Positions 25,419 to 36,125 of a stretch of 64,000 nt of DNA are shown one piece after another. Origin of the DNA: JADGHX01 sp963837755 (GTDB lineage Bacteria; Pseudomonadota; Gammaproteobacteria; Steroidobacterales; Steroidobacteraceae); contig CAWIOP010000005.1 of assembly GCA_963837755.1 (NCBI GenBank), positions 248,001 through 312,000 on the forward strand, read 5' to 3'. A program made the position numbers and the translations under genes. Under the pieces are notes generated by a model. That model saw only the letters and a program-made list of their open reading frames with translations. It did no database searches and was not told the DNA's origin. The first letter of the stretch is position 1. Each line of letters begins with the position of its first letter.

Positions 25419-26291
25419 ATGCTCACCACCGAAGCTATCTCCGTTCTCCGGCCGGGTCCGAAGCCGCGCAAAGTGTTCGATGCGAAAGGGCTCTATCTGT
25501 TCGTGACACCGCGCGGAGGGCGCTTCTGGCGACTGAAGTATCGCTTTCCGGGGAGTAATGCGAGCTCCCTCTCGCTGGGACCGTATCCGGAAGTCTCCCT
25601 GGAGCAGGCGCGCGAACGCCGTGACCTCGCTCGCAAGGACATCGCCAACGGGATTCGCCCCAGCCTGCGGCGGACGTGCCAGAAGATCTGCCTCGGCAAC
25701 ACGTTCGAATCCGTGGCGCGGGAATTCGTCGGCGTCCTGCGCGCCGCGAGCCTCTCCGTGGACACCCCCTCGCCCGCCGCGGCGGAGCTCATTCAACAGG
25801 CCTTGAAGTCCCCGCACTATCGCCACCGTCGGGCGCGTCGCCGCGAACCGATCAGCGCCGACACCGTGAGCACGATCGAGCGACGCCTGGAGTTGCACGT
25901 CTTCCCGTACATCGGTGCGCGCGACGTGCGTGGGCTGCGCGCGCCGGAGCTGCTGGAGGTCCTGCGCCGGATCGAGTCGCGCGGCACGCATGACCTGGCG
26001 CATCGCGTGCGCTCGATCTGCAGCCGCGTGTTTCGCTATGCCCGCGCCACCGGTCGTCACTGTGAGGATGTGGCCGCGGATCTCCTCGGGAGCCTCATCC
26101 CCGTCGAGTCGGAGCACCTGGCGGCGATTGTCGAACCGGCGAAGATTGGCGCGCTGCTGCGCTCAATGGAGGTGTATCGAGGGGAACCGCTCACGCGCCT
26201 CGCGCTGCGACTGATGCCCTACATCTTCCCGCGTCCGATTGAGTTTCGGACGATGGAATGGGCGCACGTGCAGCTGCATGCGCAGACATAG
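25419..26291 (+). pseudogene. truncated P4-type integrase
   Basis: 290 residues from ATG 25419 with a strong GAGGAGG site. The N-terminal DUF4102 arm domain is complete (KPRKVFDAKGLYLFVTPRGG, WRLKYRFPG, LSLGPYPEVSLEQARERRD). The core-binding domain follows, and the catalytic domain starts (LRLMPYIFPRPIEFRTMEW) but ends just after, at a TAG 26289. The HxxR and tyrosine motifs are absent, so it is inactive. The cut lies ~55 bp from the end of the giant-protein operon, suggesting that a deletion or insertion joined the two. Confidence 0.85.
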
Positions 26292-26345
26292 GCAATCTCG
26301 GGAAAGCGATCCGTGTCGTCTTCGGCGCGTCTGCGCAGCTGCTGT

Positions 26346-28856
26346 TCAATCCTCGCGCACCTGATCGAACTGCAGCTGGCTTGCCCCTTCACCCCGGCCC
26401 ACCTGGTTCCGGAATGAGGTCCACAACCAGGTCGAGCCGTCCGTCCAGCGAGCGAATCGGCGCTGACGGGTGAGTCTTGTGCCTTCGCGGGGAATCTCTT
26501 CGTCGTAGAGCAGAAGGTTCCCGGACCCGTTCAGAACTTCCGCGACGGCGACGTGCACCTTCTTCGACCCGTCGGGCTGCAGCACCGAGCCCTTCTGCAG
26601 TCGGCTCACAACGCGACGAGGATCGTTGGGTGCTATCGGGTCTGGCTGCTGGATCGGGAGGAAGGGAATCCAGTTCGGCGGCACGGTGGACGAGAGCAGA
26701 TAGCGCGGCAACTCTGCGGACGGCGTCGTGTCGGCAGGCTCCTCCTGCGTCGAGTCTGCGGAGAGATAACGTTGCGCAGGCCGCTCGATCGGACTCTCAA
26801 CCGTGCGCTCGATGGCCCACGCGAGATTCGTCATCTCATCGCGCATCAGCAGCACGTCCTCGAGGGGCGCGCTGTCCATGCCGCGCCCGATGGTCGGTGC
26901 GAGGAAGAAGCGGTTCGTGACGACGGTAGTGGGGGATGAAGCCGGCGGTGAGGCATAGGCCAACTGCCACATCGAGAATCGAGGCGCCGGCAGCGCCGGG
27001 TCGCCGATGGGGCGAATGAGGCTGCGCACACCGAAGCTGTCCGTGACCACGAGCGAATCCACGCGCGTCACGGAGCCGACGGGGAGCTTCAGGGGCACGA
27101 CGTACCAGTCGTTGCCGTAGCTGCTTGAGTACTCGATCATCATCAAATGCGCGATGTCCGTCGGTCCGACGGGCACGAGGCCGTAGGCGAGCTTCGAGTC
27201 TTCGAGCTCCCAGAAGCGCGGTGACGGCGCTCCCGGGAAGGTCAGCGGAGTGGGGACTGTGGCTTCGACCAGCGAATTGAAACTGTGCGCGTCACTCGCG
27301 TCGAGGCGCGAGATCATGTTGACGTCGAAGTTGCTCCAGTCGAGCGGAGCGCCGTCGATCTCGCTTGCTGAGAGCGTGATGTCATCCTGCGGATCGGCGG
27401 AAAGTTGCGTGCCGACCGACACGGCGTACTCGAGACGGGACGGACTCCAGGCCTCGTCCGTGGCGCTCGTGGGCTCGCTGTAGAGGGAGTCGTACCAGGA
27501 GAGCCATGCGTTAGCGGCGTCCCTCACTTCGGCCTGATCCTCAGGCGCGATGTTCAGGATCGGATCCAGCACCAGCTGCGCGGCTCCCATGCTTCTCAGA
27601 AGAGAGGCAAGCATTCGCCCGTCTGGAGCGCGGCCTGCCATGCTCTGCAGATAGCGCGCCGTTGCGTCATCGCTGGCCGTGGAAGTCGAAAGATCGAACG
27701 GTTTCAATGCGAGCTTCGTGAGGAAGGTCCTTCGATAGTTCCCCGTCAGCGGCTGCAGCTCCAGCATCCGCAGGAAATGCAGTCCGGACTCCACCGCGAA
27801 AGTCAGCATGCGCGCGTCGTCTGCATCCGCCGCGCGCATCCGGCGGCGTTCGATCAGGACTTCCAGCGGCGTCTTTGTGGGGTCGTAGTTGGCGGCGGCG
27901 ACCGGACCGGGATTTGGGCCAGTTGGCTTCGGCAACTCACCGCTAAAGTAGCGGCTGATCGTCGCGTTGGTCGCTCGTACGCGCGCTTGCACCGGCGTTC
28001 CCGCATCCTCGGCCTGGAACTCTCCCATCTGCCATTGCCGTGTCATCGACCACAGTGGATCGAACATCCGCGCGCTGGAGCTGGTCCCCACGTCCGCGTT
28101 TGTGCAATGGGGCTCAAGCCTGCTCCAGCTTGTGACGGAGGCGGTCGTCGGCGCACCCGACAGCGTCGCCGCCCTCATGCCCGGTGGGATCACGATCGGC
28201 GGCTCGGGTTTGAGCGTGAAGGTCCTCGTGATCTCCTGGGCGGCGCCGAACCGATCGATGGCCCGGACCATCAGCTTGTGATCGCCCGGCGGCACGGGCA
28301 ACGTCACGCTCCACGTCGCGAAGTTCCCTCTGGTGCTGACCGCGCTCGGGAATGCACCAGTAAAGCCTTCCACTGAATACTGGACTGTCAGGATCGGCGC
28401 CTGGGTGCCGCTTGCCGTGCCCGTAAACGCAATGGTTTTGGGCAGTTCCGCGCTCAGGATCGTGGCGGGAATCGTATCGATCGCGATGGCCGGCGGAGTC
28501 GGCCCGGGAAGCTGCACGGAGACACTGCGCGATCCGGAGATGTCTTCGAAATCAAACGTGCGATCGGCCGGGACGAAAAACCTGAGCGTGGCTTCGGCGG
28601 TGGCCGTCACGTTGATGACGCTGTTGGGAGCTACTCCGGCGTGCGGCGCTCCCGTGCATTCCCACATGGCATTGCCGGTCACCGTGGCGGCAACCGTCGG
28701 GCCATTGACGCCGAACGTGACAAATACCCTGATATTCCCTTCCCGCGTGCGACCTCCGGTCGTGCGCAGCGTGACGGTTCCTCTCACCGTGAACGTGCGC
28801 GCGCTCACCGTACTCTGCGGCGCAGGTGAGCTGATGGTGACGGTCAGTGTCGACAT
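26346..28856 (-). CDS. giant-operon gene 5: Ig-like domain protein of unknown function
   Basis: 836 residues, AAGGAA site before ATG 28856. Residues 1-115 and ~120-218 are two Ig-like beta-sandwich domains (TVTISSPAPQSTVSARTFTV; TIAFTGTASGTQAPILTVQY). Then comes a large mixed domain beginning SWSRLEPHC and holding ARMFDPLWSMTRQWQMGEFQ followed by AEDAGTPV (~264-288). I have seen this motif in other long uncharacterised bacterial proteins. No signal peptide. Last gene of the five-gene operon, 10 bp after gene 4. Ig-like modules usually bind proteins or glycans, which would fit a structural or surface component, but no role is known to me. Confidence 0.85.
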   Translation of the reverse strand: MSTLTVTISSPAPQSTVSARTFTVRGTVTLRTTGGRTREGNIRVFVTFGVNGPTVAATVTGNAMWECTGAPHAGVAPNSVINVTATAEATLRFFVPADRTFDFEDISGSRSVSVQLPGPTPPAIAIDTIPATILSAELPKTIAFTGTASGTQAPILTVQYSVEGFTGAFPSAVSTRGNFATWSVTLPVPPGDHKLMVRAIDRFGAAQEITRTFTLKPEPPIVIPPGMRAATLSGAPTTASVTSWSRLEPHCTNADVGTSSSARMFDPLWSMTRQWQMGEFQAEDAGTPVQARVRATNATISRYFSGELPKPTGPNPGPVAAANYDPTKTPLEVLIERRRMRAADADDARMLTFAVESGLHFLRMLELQPLTGNYRRTFLTKLALKPFDLSTSTASDDATARYLQSMAGRAPDGRMLASLLRSMGAAQLVLDPILNIAPEDQAEVRDAANAWLSWYDSLYSEPTSATDEAWSPSRLEYAVSVGTQLSADPQDDITLSASEIDGAPLDWSNFDVNMISRLDASDAHSFNSLVEATVPTPLTFPGAPSPRFWELEDSKLAYGLVPVGPTDIAHLMMIEYSSSYGNDWYVVPLKLPVGSVTRVDSLVVTDSFGVRSLIRPIGDPALPAPRFSMWQLAYASPPASSPTTVVTNRFFLAPTIGRGMDSAPLEDVLLMRDEMTNLAWAIERTVESPIERPAQRYLSADSTQEEPADTTPSAELPRYLLSSTVPPNWIPFLPIQQPDPIAPNDPRRVVSRLQKGSVLQPDGSKKVHVAVAEVLNGSGNLLLYDEEIPREGTRLTRQRRFARWTDGSTWLWTSFRNQVGRGEGASQLQFDQVRED

Positions 28857-28866
28857 GGCGGGTTCC

Positions 28867-31800
28867 TTACACCGAGGCCGTCAGCGGTTTGAAATCGGTG
28901 GATACGGCGTGGTCTTGCGTGTTGAACGCGAAGTACAGGCCGGGGAGGTGCTGCGCAGCTGCGCCCAGCGAGTCCGTGTCGACCGCGCGCAGCTTTGCGA
29001 GATCAAGCGTTTCCATCAACACGCTTCTCAGGGACTCGGTGTTCCAGTCCTGCCCGGGCACGGGAGGTACGGCGACGAGCACGCTCTGCGGAGCTACGGC
29101 GTTGGGCGCGTCGAACTGGAACGCGAGAGCCGTCGTCTCGGTGGTGCTCGGAATCACCTCGACCCATTCATCCACGAGTAAGCCGGTGAGCACCGCGCCG
29201 GTTGAAATGCTCGCCAGCGGGTGAACGACGAGCGAGAGTTTGCCCGGAGGAATCGATGCACCCGCCTGCGGAGGCAGTGCTACCCAAAGTTCGCCGGCTG
29301 AGAAGGGAAGCTGCGCGACGCTCAGATTCAGCCGTGTTCCAGTGCCGAGAACTTCAGCGCGCTGCAGGGAGCTCCCCAGTCGAGCAACGGAATCGCGCAC
29401 GCGAGAGCACCGGGCGAACCACGTGTTCACGGCCAGCGGATCGCCACCCTGCGTCTGGCGGCTTGCGGACAGCGCGTTGGCCAGCTCCGTGGCACCGGCC
29501 GCATCGAGCGTGAATCGCGGCAACACCACGAAGGACGGGCCGAACACAGCCCTCATGCGGGCCGTCAGCTGGGTGCAGCGGGCTCCCGGGTCGCTCGCAG
29601 GTGTCTGGTTGAGAAGCGTGGCGGATTGCTCGAGACGTGCGCGGCCTGCCTTGAGCAGGGCTCGGCCCTGTTGCACGAGAGCAGAGATCGCCGCGGAATC
29701 CTCGCCCGTCGCGCTCACAGGAACCGCCGGCCCAACGCCGAACGCGCCGAGCGCGATCAACGCGGCCCGCAGCGATTCCGCCGAAGCGGTAACGGGATCC
29801 TGAGTGAGAGCTTCCAGCGCGTTGTGGGCGGCGGTCAGTGCGCTTTCGGCCTGGACGGCGCGGCCCTCCAGCTCCGCGAGATCGATTGTCGCCTGAGTGG
29901 TGCGCTCCGGCGGATTGAGGTCGTCGGGTGCCAGGCTGCGCGCGACGCTGAGAAGCCTCCGCGCATCCCGCGCCTGCTCGAGCAGATCGAACAGCGTGAT
30001 CTCGTCCTCAGCCAGATCCGCCGGCCGCGCATGCTGGATGCTGATAGTCACGTCAGGATCGAAGCCTCCGGGCATCCGTCGCGCGTGATAAAGAATCTGT
30101 TGCTCAACATCGCTGAGCGACGTCCCGACCTGAGTAGCGTTGTTCACAGCCTCGACGCCGAACACGACGTCGAGCGGCGCGAGTTCAAGGTCACTGAGCG
30201 GCAAAGTGCGTGTGTCGACTACGGCACCTGAGGTGTCCACGCCCTCCAGAGTGCAGCGGACTTTGCTGCCATCGCCAAGAAGCTTCGCGGCCCAGTGGTT
30301 GAGCTGCTTCTCCGCACTGGAGCGAACGCCCGAGTCGGCGTTCGGCCAGCCCGGGGTAGCGAGGTTAGTCGTGCCGCTCATCAGCGTGATCAGCCGATGC
30401 GTGAGAGCAATGCCGGATCGCGGAGTGCGAGCGACATCGAGCTGCGGCGGCGGCGCGTCTCCGTGCGCGATTGACGACAGCGTGCTTGCCACACGCGACA
30501 TGTTCCCTCGAGCCACCTGGTAGGCCGTCTCGGCGGTCAACGCGTCGCTAAGGCCATCGATGGATTCGTTCAGGTCGTTGAGCGCACGCGAAACGGCCGC
30601 GACTTCGGTGGCAGACGGCGGCGGAACCAGCGCCGCAAGGGCATTGAGAACAGTGCTCTGTTCCTCTTTCCATCGCCGGTTCAGCACCAGTCCGTCGACT
30701 ACGTTATTCGCGGCGATCATTTCCGTGGGCGTGCTGGCATTCGACTCGTTCGCGCGCGCGACCAGCGGAGCGAGCCGTCGGAGCGGTGCGATGAAGCGAT
30801 CGAGGTGCAGCGCGTCGGGCAACACGGTGTCGTGGAGCGCGCGCTCCAGGCGATAGCCGAGGAGCGCGCCCAGCGGCTGGCCCTGGCGCACGCCATCCAG
30901 AAGGCGCGTGGCTTCGCGAACGCGCCGTGAGGAAAGATCGATCGCGAAGGGTCCGTCGTTGGTCGGAACGCCCTGCGGCCCGAGCTGAGAATTGCGCAGA
31001 AGGGCTGCCGCGGCGGCGTGCGACATCGAGGGCGCATGAATGAATCCGCTGTCGTTCGAGAAGGTCTGCAGCGGGCCGGGCTCGTCCCGCGGGAGCGTGC
31101 TCACCGTCTGCACGAGTCCCGCCGGTGCGGGCCTGAGATTCTCGACCCAGCCATAGGCGCCCACGTATTGCCCGGCCGGACCATTGGCTCGCATTGCGGC
31201 CAGACGCTTCGTCGCGACCGAGGTGATCCAGGCATCCAGCCGATGTGCCGACAGATCGAGCGTGCCCTGCATGAGCAGCAGCAGCGCTTCGCTGTCGAGG
31301 CCCTTGAGTCGCCCAAGCCCGTCGCGAAACTCCCCGAGTGCGGCGAGCGCAGGCTCAGTGAAACTGGTCGTGCTCTCCAGAACCTCCCGGATCGTCTTTC
31401 CCGACGACGAGAGTGTGTGCTCAAGCTGGCGGCGCCAGTGCTGTGTGGGAGCTGCGCCCGCCACGAGATCGACCAGCTCCGCATCCCTCAGCAGGGCAGT
31501 CGGATCGCTTCCCGTATCGGCCGCGAATAGCAGCGCCGCCGCGGTCGCGATCTCGCGAAGCTGCGCGTGTCTCAGCAACATCTGCAGAAGGCTGATGATT
31601 CGATCCGTCGTCTCGGGATCGGGCCGATTGCCGATGAGGGCGTCGATGCGGCGCTCCTCGAGCAGCGCGGCGATGTAGTTCGGCTCAAGAGCCGCCCAGG
31701 GCGAAACCTCGCCCGGCTGGATCAGCGGCGCCGAGACGCGGAACTCCCAGTCCGCATTCCGAAGCTGTGCGAGGCGCGGGCGCCAGGGAACACCAAGCTG

Positions 31801-33396
31801 CTGAAGCAACGCCGTTTGCGCCGGGTCGTTGTCCGGCATGGCGGTGAACAAACGGTGATACAGGTGTTGCAGCAGATGCCGGCCGAACACATTGCGCATG
31901 GTGTACGAGTTGGACACTCCGTCCACCCGCATGACGTCAACAAGGTCCGCATCCGGATCGGCGGGATTGTCGCGGCTGCCGATACGAGCCACGGACGAGG
32001 CAGCAGGACGCCACACCCGGTCGCGCAGATCGCGCAGCATGCCTTTCAGCCAGACATCCTGGGGCGCGACGGTCGCGCCAGCCTCGGGCTGCCACTGGTC
32101 GAGCGACGTCACGGGCAGAATGCCGTAGGGCTGCGATCCGCAGCGAAATGTCGGGAAAGGCCCGAAGCAGCGAACGTGATCGATGAAGTGCCGGCGCGCC
32201 CAGTCGAGCGAGTCTCGCGTGAGGCCGGTTTCGTTGCCGATCATGTTGCTCAGGAAGTAGCCCCATCCCGCCTGCCATAACGCTGCATTCATGCTGCGCA
32301 TCGCGAGACCGTCGTGCGCGAGCCCACGCTCGACGCGGTCCAGAGTCGGGCTGATGCGGGCGGGCGGCAGCCCCAGCGCCGTCCCGACGCTCAGTGAATT
32401 CGTGACGCCGTCTGCGGGAGCGGGCGCGATCTCATTGGCGAAGCTGCGCGCGTGCCCCGGATCGCTTGAATTGAATTCCGCGCGGCGGTCTTCGGTGTTG
32501 TTCGTCGGCGCGCCGGGGCGCAGGAAGGCGAGGCCATCCGTGTAATGATGCGCGTCCAGGAGGTCGGCAAGCTGTGCCGCCGTTTCGGCGACGTTCAGCG
32601 AGCGCCTCACGCCGAACACGAGCAGGCTGTCGAGCCCCGCTGCGAGCAGCGCGGGTGTTATCGGGATCCGCAGCGCCATGCCGACAGACTCCGCGGTTTC
32701 GAAATCGACCATCCACTTCATGCCGTCGTCGATGGCGAGTCGTTCACCCTTCTTGATCGCCGCCTCGACTTCACCCTGTGGAGCGGGTGCCTGCGGATCG
32801 GGGCCGACGTTGAGCGGTTGGGTAATCGGATTGCCCGTCGCCTTGAGCACCGCCTGGCCACCTGCGTGGACGAAAGCGATCCAGCGATCCGGGAGCAGGC
32901 GCGCTTGCGGCGCGTGGCGCCACGCGAAGTCCGTCTCGGCGAGGGAAATCTGTGGGAACACCGGCGCGGTAGCAGGCGTTTGACCGTCCGGGGTGGGGGA
33001 CTGCGGTCGTGCCGCCACGTTGGAGGGCCGCAACGTCCGCACGATCCACGCAGCGCGGCGCGCGCCGAAGCGATCGGCAATCTGCTGCCAGGCTCGTGAA
33101 CGCAGGGAGGTGTCGTTGCCAGCACGCCAGTCCTGCTCCCAATAGTGCTTTCCCCACGTGTGCTCGTCGGGTGTGAGGAGACGCTCGTGACTATCCAGAT
33201 GAATCTTGTCGGGATACACGCGCACGCGAAGTTCGACGCTTCCATTGGCCAGCGTGAAGAAGCGTGTCTCGAGTCGCACCGGCAGCAGCACGAGCGGAAA
33301 ATCGCTTGGGCACACGGGTTCGGGGGCTGGGGTTGCGCTCCCGGGCGGCATGGCCTTGGGGATCGCGAGGCTGCTCCAGAAGAAATTGGTGCTCAT
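28867..33396 (-). CDS. giant-operon gene 4: 1509-residue protein of unknown function
   Basis: AAGGAA before ATG 33396. No signal peptide or membrane segment. The N-terminus carries PLVLLPVRLETRFF, ELRVRVYPDKIHLDSHE and a Trp-rich stretch (GKHYWEQDWRAGN), which look like a conserved family block. The middle is helical with many Arg/Ala repeats. Residues ~1170-1290 are predicted coiled coil (LFDLLEQARDARRLLSVARS; LAELEGRAVQAESALTAAHN). The C-terminus is beta-rich. It is the largest gene of the operon, 18 bp after gene 3 and 10 bp before gene 5. No nuclease, ATPase or protease motif is visible, so a scaffold or assembly role is more likely than a catalytic one, by inference only. Confidence 0.85.
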   Translation of the reverse strand: MSTNFFWSSLAIPKAMPPGSATPAPEPVCPSDFPLVLLPVRLETRFFTLANGSVELRVRVYPDKIHLDSHERLLTPDEHTWGKHYWEQDWRAGNDTSLRSRAWQQIADRFGARRAAWIVRTLRPSNVAARPQSPTPDGQTPATAPVFPQISLAETDFAWRHAPQARLLPDRWIAFVHAGGQAVLKATGNPITQPLNVGPDPQAPAPQGEVEAAIKKGERLAIDDGMKWMVDFETAESVGMALRIPITPALLAAGLDSLLVFGVRRSLNVAETAAQLADLLDAHHYTDGLAFLRPGAPTNNTEDRRAEFNSSDPGHARSFANEIAPAPADGVTNSLSVGTALGLPPARISPTLDRVERGLAHDGLAMRSMNAALWQAGWGYFLSNMIGNETGLTRDSLDWARRHFIDHVRCFGPFPTFRCGSQPYGILPVTSLDQWQPEAGATVAPQDVWLKGMLRDLRDRVWRPAASSVARIGSRDNPADPDADLVDVMRVDGVSNSYTMRNVFGRHLLQHLYHRLFTAMPDNDPAQTALLQQLGVPWRPRLAQLRNADWEFRVSAPLIQPGEVSPWAALEPNYIAALLEERRIDALIGNRPDPETTDRIISLLQMLLRHAQLREIATAAALLFAADTGSDPTALLRDAELVDLVAGAAPTQHWRRQLEHTLSSSGKTIREVLESTTSFTEPALAALGEFRDGLGRLKGLDSEALLLLMQGTLDLSAHRLDAWITSVATKRLAAMRANGPAGQYVGAYGWVENLRPAPAGLVQTVSTLPRDEPGPLQTFSNDSGFIHAPSMSHAAAAALLRNSQLGPQGVPTNDGPFAIDLSSRRVREATRLLDGVRQGQPLGALLGYRLERALHDTVLPDALHLDRFIAPLRRLAPLVARANESNASTPTEMIAANNVVDGLVLNRRWKEEQSTVLNALAALVPPPSATEVAAVSRALNDLNESIDGLSDALTAETAYQVARGNMSRVASTLSSIAHGDAPPPQLDVARTPRSGIALTHRLITLMSGTTNLATPGWPNADSGVRSSAEKQLNHWAAKLLGDGSKVRCTLEGVDTSGAVVDTRTLPLSDLELAPLDVVFGVEAVNNATQVGTSLSDVEQQILYHARRMPGGFDPDVTISIQHARPADLAEDEITLFDLLEQARDARRLLSVARSLAPDDLNPPERTTQATIDLAELEGRAVQAESALTAAHNALEALTQDPVTASAESLRAALIALGAFGVGPAVPVSATGEDSAAISALVQQGRALLKAGRARLEQSATLLNQTPASDPGARCTQLTARMRAVFGPSFVVLPRFTLDAAGATELANALSASRQTQGGDPLAVNTWFARCSRVRDSVARLGSSLQRAEVLGTGTRLNLSVAQLPFSAGELWVALPPQAGASIPPGKLSLVVHPLASISTGAVLTGLLVDEWVEVIPSTTETTALAFQFDAPNAVAPQSVLVAVPPVPGQDWNTESLRSVLMETLDLAKLRAVDTDSLGAAAQHLPGLYFAFNTQDHAVSTDFKPLTASV

Positions 33397-33414
33397 GAGC
33401 GGCGATTCCTTCCG

Positions 33415-36117
33415 TCAGTGCGAAGTCAGCAGCTGCGACACGCGGATGCGAATGCGCACGGGGCGACGACGAGTGATGCCCGCCATGTGTGCGGAGTTGC
33501 GTCCCCATGTGTTGCTGAAGAGCGGCACGTTTGGCTGCTGCGCAATGCTGAGGTGGCTTACCGTCGGCGGGAGCGTGCCGGGGTCGAGACCGAAACGCGG
33601 TTCTGTTGGATGCTCCTGAATCACCACGTAGTACCCCGGCGTGGTGCCATCCCCAGCAGCGGCTTCCGGGGAGACCTTAAAGCCGAAGAACGAGATGTCC
33701 GGCTGCAGCGAGCCGTTGAAGATCGGGAACTCATCCGGCGCTGCGCCAGCGATGTCACTGAGATAAATGAGTGCGTTCGGGTACCGGCGCAGAAGGCTGC
33801 TTCTCAGCAGCAGCACGAACTGCTGGCCGGGGGCTCCTTCCGGAGGTTCGCCGAGGGTTCGATCGGGGTTCTTGCGGAGATCGTCCATGTCGGGAGTGGT
33901 AGTGGGGGCGGCGTCGGATCCCCAGAAGTTTCGGAACCAGGTGCCTTGCTGATCTGTGGGAAAGCCGCGCCAGAGCAGCTCCCGACCCATCTCGAAGTTG
34001 AGGCCGATCATGTACGCCTCGACAAACGCGCGGTTGGTCTCGAGGCCGAGCACCGTATCCGGCTTCACGGTGTCGAGGCCCGGTAGCAGATAATCCTGCG
34101 AGAGCTCCGCGAGCGGTTGATACATCGGCTGCGGGAACGTCGGTGTGATCATTACGGTTTCGGTGCCCACGGGCGTCACGCCGGGGCCAGCGGGCTGCAG
34201 CACGGGGTCGCCCAGCGCGATGGTCGCCTGCGCGAGGTTCGCCACGGCCGAGCGAGGATTCATCTGCTGGAGTACGAGGGTGGCTGTCGGGCTGAGTGTT
34301 ACCGGCGGCGCCTGCGCGACGCCGGGAGGGCGAGGGCGCAGCCTCTTCAAGTGATCGAAGACGGCCGAGCGGAAGTGCCCGGGGTAGTCCCAGTCGCCTG
34401 GCAGCAGATCGACGGTCGGCAATGTGGGAATTGCGCGGTTCTCCGGCGCTATGGTGAACCCGCGGTTCCAGACTGCGGCGGTGACCTCCTGCGTCGTCGG
34501 AATCGCGGGAGGTTTCGCGAAAACTGCAATGGGCCGTGTGGGAGGGGCCGCGCTTCCTCCGTAGTTGAGACGAGCGACCCAGGTGTTCGCAGCAGGACGG
34601 ATGGATCCTTTCGCCACGAGCCTGCGGGTGAGCGGCCCACGTTGGCGACCGATGCGCCTCATCGCAGTTCGTGTCGCGCCTACCGGGAGTCGTGAGTTCT
34701 CCATCTGAGCGATGATCGTGCGGCCCGCGCTAGTGCGGATTCGGCCGAAGGCCGGCGTGGCGAATCGCAGCAGCATTTCCTCGTTGTTGGGTAGCCGCGT
34801 GGCTATTGCAGTGAGATGTCGCGCGTACAAACTCTCGCCAACAGCCATGCTCAACTGAAACTGCCGTATCCGCTGGTTGACTGTCTGCATCTGCGCGGCC
34901 TGATTCCAGGCGGACGCCATCAGCGCTTCCTGATGCTCCTGAATCACGCGCGTGCCCAATGCCGCGGTGGCGCGCCATCGCGGGTCCAGGTTCAGCTCAT
35001 CGAACCAGTTCTCTGCACCGACGGTTGCCGAAGAACGCCCGGCGTGCCACCGCCCGTACAACGGCGGAGCCAGCAAGGGAGGTTCGTTGGGGCCCGAGGC
35101 GGTCGAATTGACGATGGGCGCAAGCGCTTCCTCGAAGTCCTCCGCAAACGCGTCCGCCCAGAGTACTGGCTGAGGTGGTGCACTCATCGGCTGTAGCGCG
35201 CCGCAGAATTCCACGATGGCGGTGTCGGGGAAATCCGGAGGCAGCTCGAAACCCGGATCGCGGACGTTCACCTCGCGTCGCCCGAGGCCCTCGGGAATCT
35301 CGCCTTTCAGTTTGCGTGCAAGCGTCGCGAAGTCCCCGCCGGGGCCCGTGCGAAATTCCCAGGAGAAGTACACCGGAAGTTTCACGTCTGCAGGCGTGCC
35401 AGCACCGAGGGTCCATGCTGGCGCCAGGCCGAGCTGTGTCACATCCGTGTCGCTGACGTTTATCCCCAGACCGGTGCGGCGACCGACCTCGAAGGCCGGC
35501 ACCACGCACGCTATATAAGAGGTGTCTGCGACCAGCGCGCGCGGGCAGATCAATCTCGAAAGAGACAGATGTGGCGCGCCGTCCAGCGCACCGGCGACGA
35601 TTGGGGGAGTGCCATCGAGCGCTGCCACCTGGGCGTGCGCCCACGCCCAGGAGTCCGTCAGGTCCGGCAGCTCGACGAAGGGTTCCGCAGGCGTGGTGAT
35701 GTGAAGCTCGGGCAGGGGAGAGCCCGGAGCGCTACCGAGAGTGACGCCGTCCTGCTGGCGCACGACGACGAGACACAGCCAGGGTCGCAGCTTCGACTCC
35801 GCATTCGCGCTCAGGGGCGTGAACAGCCACGGAAGGTCCGGTCGATCGAACTCCACTGAAGGAAAGCAGTTCGGCTCGAAGTCGTTGCTCGCGGGGCGCG
35901 GGTCCGTGCGCACGATCTGGTGAGGGTCGATCCCGATGACATCTGCAGGCCCGCGCAGCTGGACAGTGGTCTTCGGCAGCGGGCTGTCGTTCACTTTCAG
36001 CGTGATATCGACGCTCGCAACAGCGGACTGAGGTTGCGTGCCCAGCAACTCGGGTATCGCGATGGCCGTAGCCGCACCCTGACGGACCCACGGCAGCAGT
36101 TGGAGGTTGGCCGACAC
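33415..36117 (-). CDS. giant-operon gene 3: 900-residue protein of unknown function
   Basis: Starts at GTG 36117 (SANLQLLPWVRQG) with GAGGTGA upstream, eight bases after gene 2's stop. The N-terminal half is beta-rich with repeated Pro/Leu turns (VVRQQDGVTLGSAPGSPLPE). The C-terminal third contains FVEAYMIGLNFEMGRELLWR then GFPTDQQGTWFRNFWGSD (~690-730). I recognise that motif from other large uncharacterised bacterial proteins. It ends with GYYVVIQEHPTEPRF, an IAQQP segment and a basic tail (ITRRRPVRIRIRVSQLL). No signal peptide, no membrane helix, no catalytic motif seen. Confidence 0.85.
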   Translation of the reverse strand: MSANLQLLPWVRQGAATAIAIPELLGTQPQSAVASVDITLKVNDSPLPKTTVQLRGPADVIGIDPHQIVRTDPRPASNDFEPNCFPSVEFDRPDLPWLFTPLSANAESKLRPWLCLVVVRQQDGVTLGSAPGSPLPELHITTPAEPFVELPDLTDSWAWAHAQVAALDGTPPIVAGALDGAPHLSLSRLICPRALVADTSYIACVVPAFEVGRRTGLGINVSDTDVTQLGLAPAWTLGAGTPADVKLPVYFSWEFRTGPGGDFATLARKLKGEIPEGLGRREVNVRDPGFELPPDFPDTAIVEFCGALQPMSAPPQPVLWADAFAEDFEEALAPIVNSTASGPNEPPLLAPPLYGRWHAGRSSATVGAENWFDELNLDPRWRATAALGTRVIQEHQEALMASAWNQAAQMQTVNQRIRQFQLSMAVGESLYARHLTAIATRLPNNEEMLLRFATPAFGRIRTSAGRTIIAQMENSRLPVGATRTAMRRIGRQRGPLTRRLVAKGSIRPAANTWVARLNYGGSAAPPTRPIAVFAKPPAIPTTQEVTAAVWNRGFTIAPENRAIPTLPTVDLLPGDWDYPGHFRSAVFDHLKRLRPRPPGVAQAPPVTLSPTATLVLQQMNPRSAVANLAQATIALGDPVLQPAGPGVTPVGTETVMITPTFPQPMYQPLAELSQDYLLPGLDTVKPDTVLGLETNRAFVEAYMIGLNFEMGRELLWRGFPTDQQGTWFRNFWGSDAAPTTTPDMDDLRKNPDRTLGEPPEGAPGQQFVLLLRSSLLRRYPNALIYLSDIAGAAPDEFPIFNGSLQPDISFFGFKVSPEAAAGDGTTPGYYVVIQEHPTEPRFGLDPGTLPPTVSHLSIAQQPNVPLFSNTWGRNSAHMAGITRRRPVRIRIRVSQLLTSH

Positions 36118-36125
36118 GGATCACC

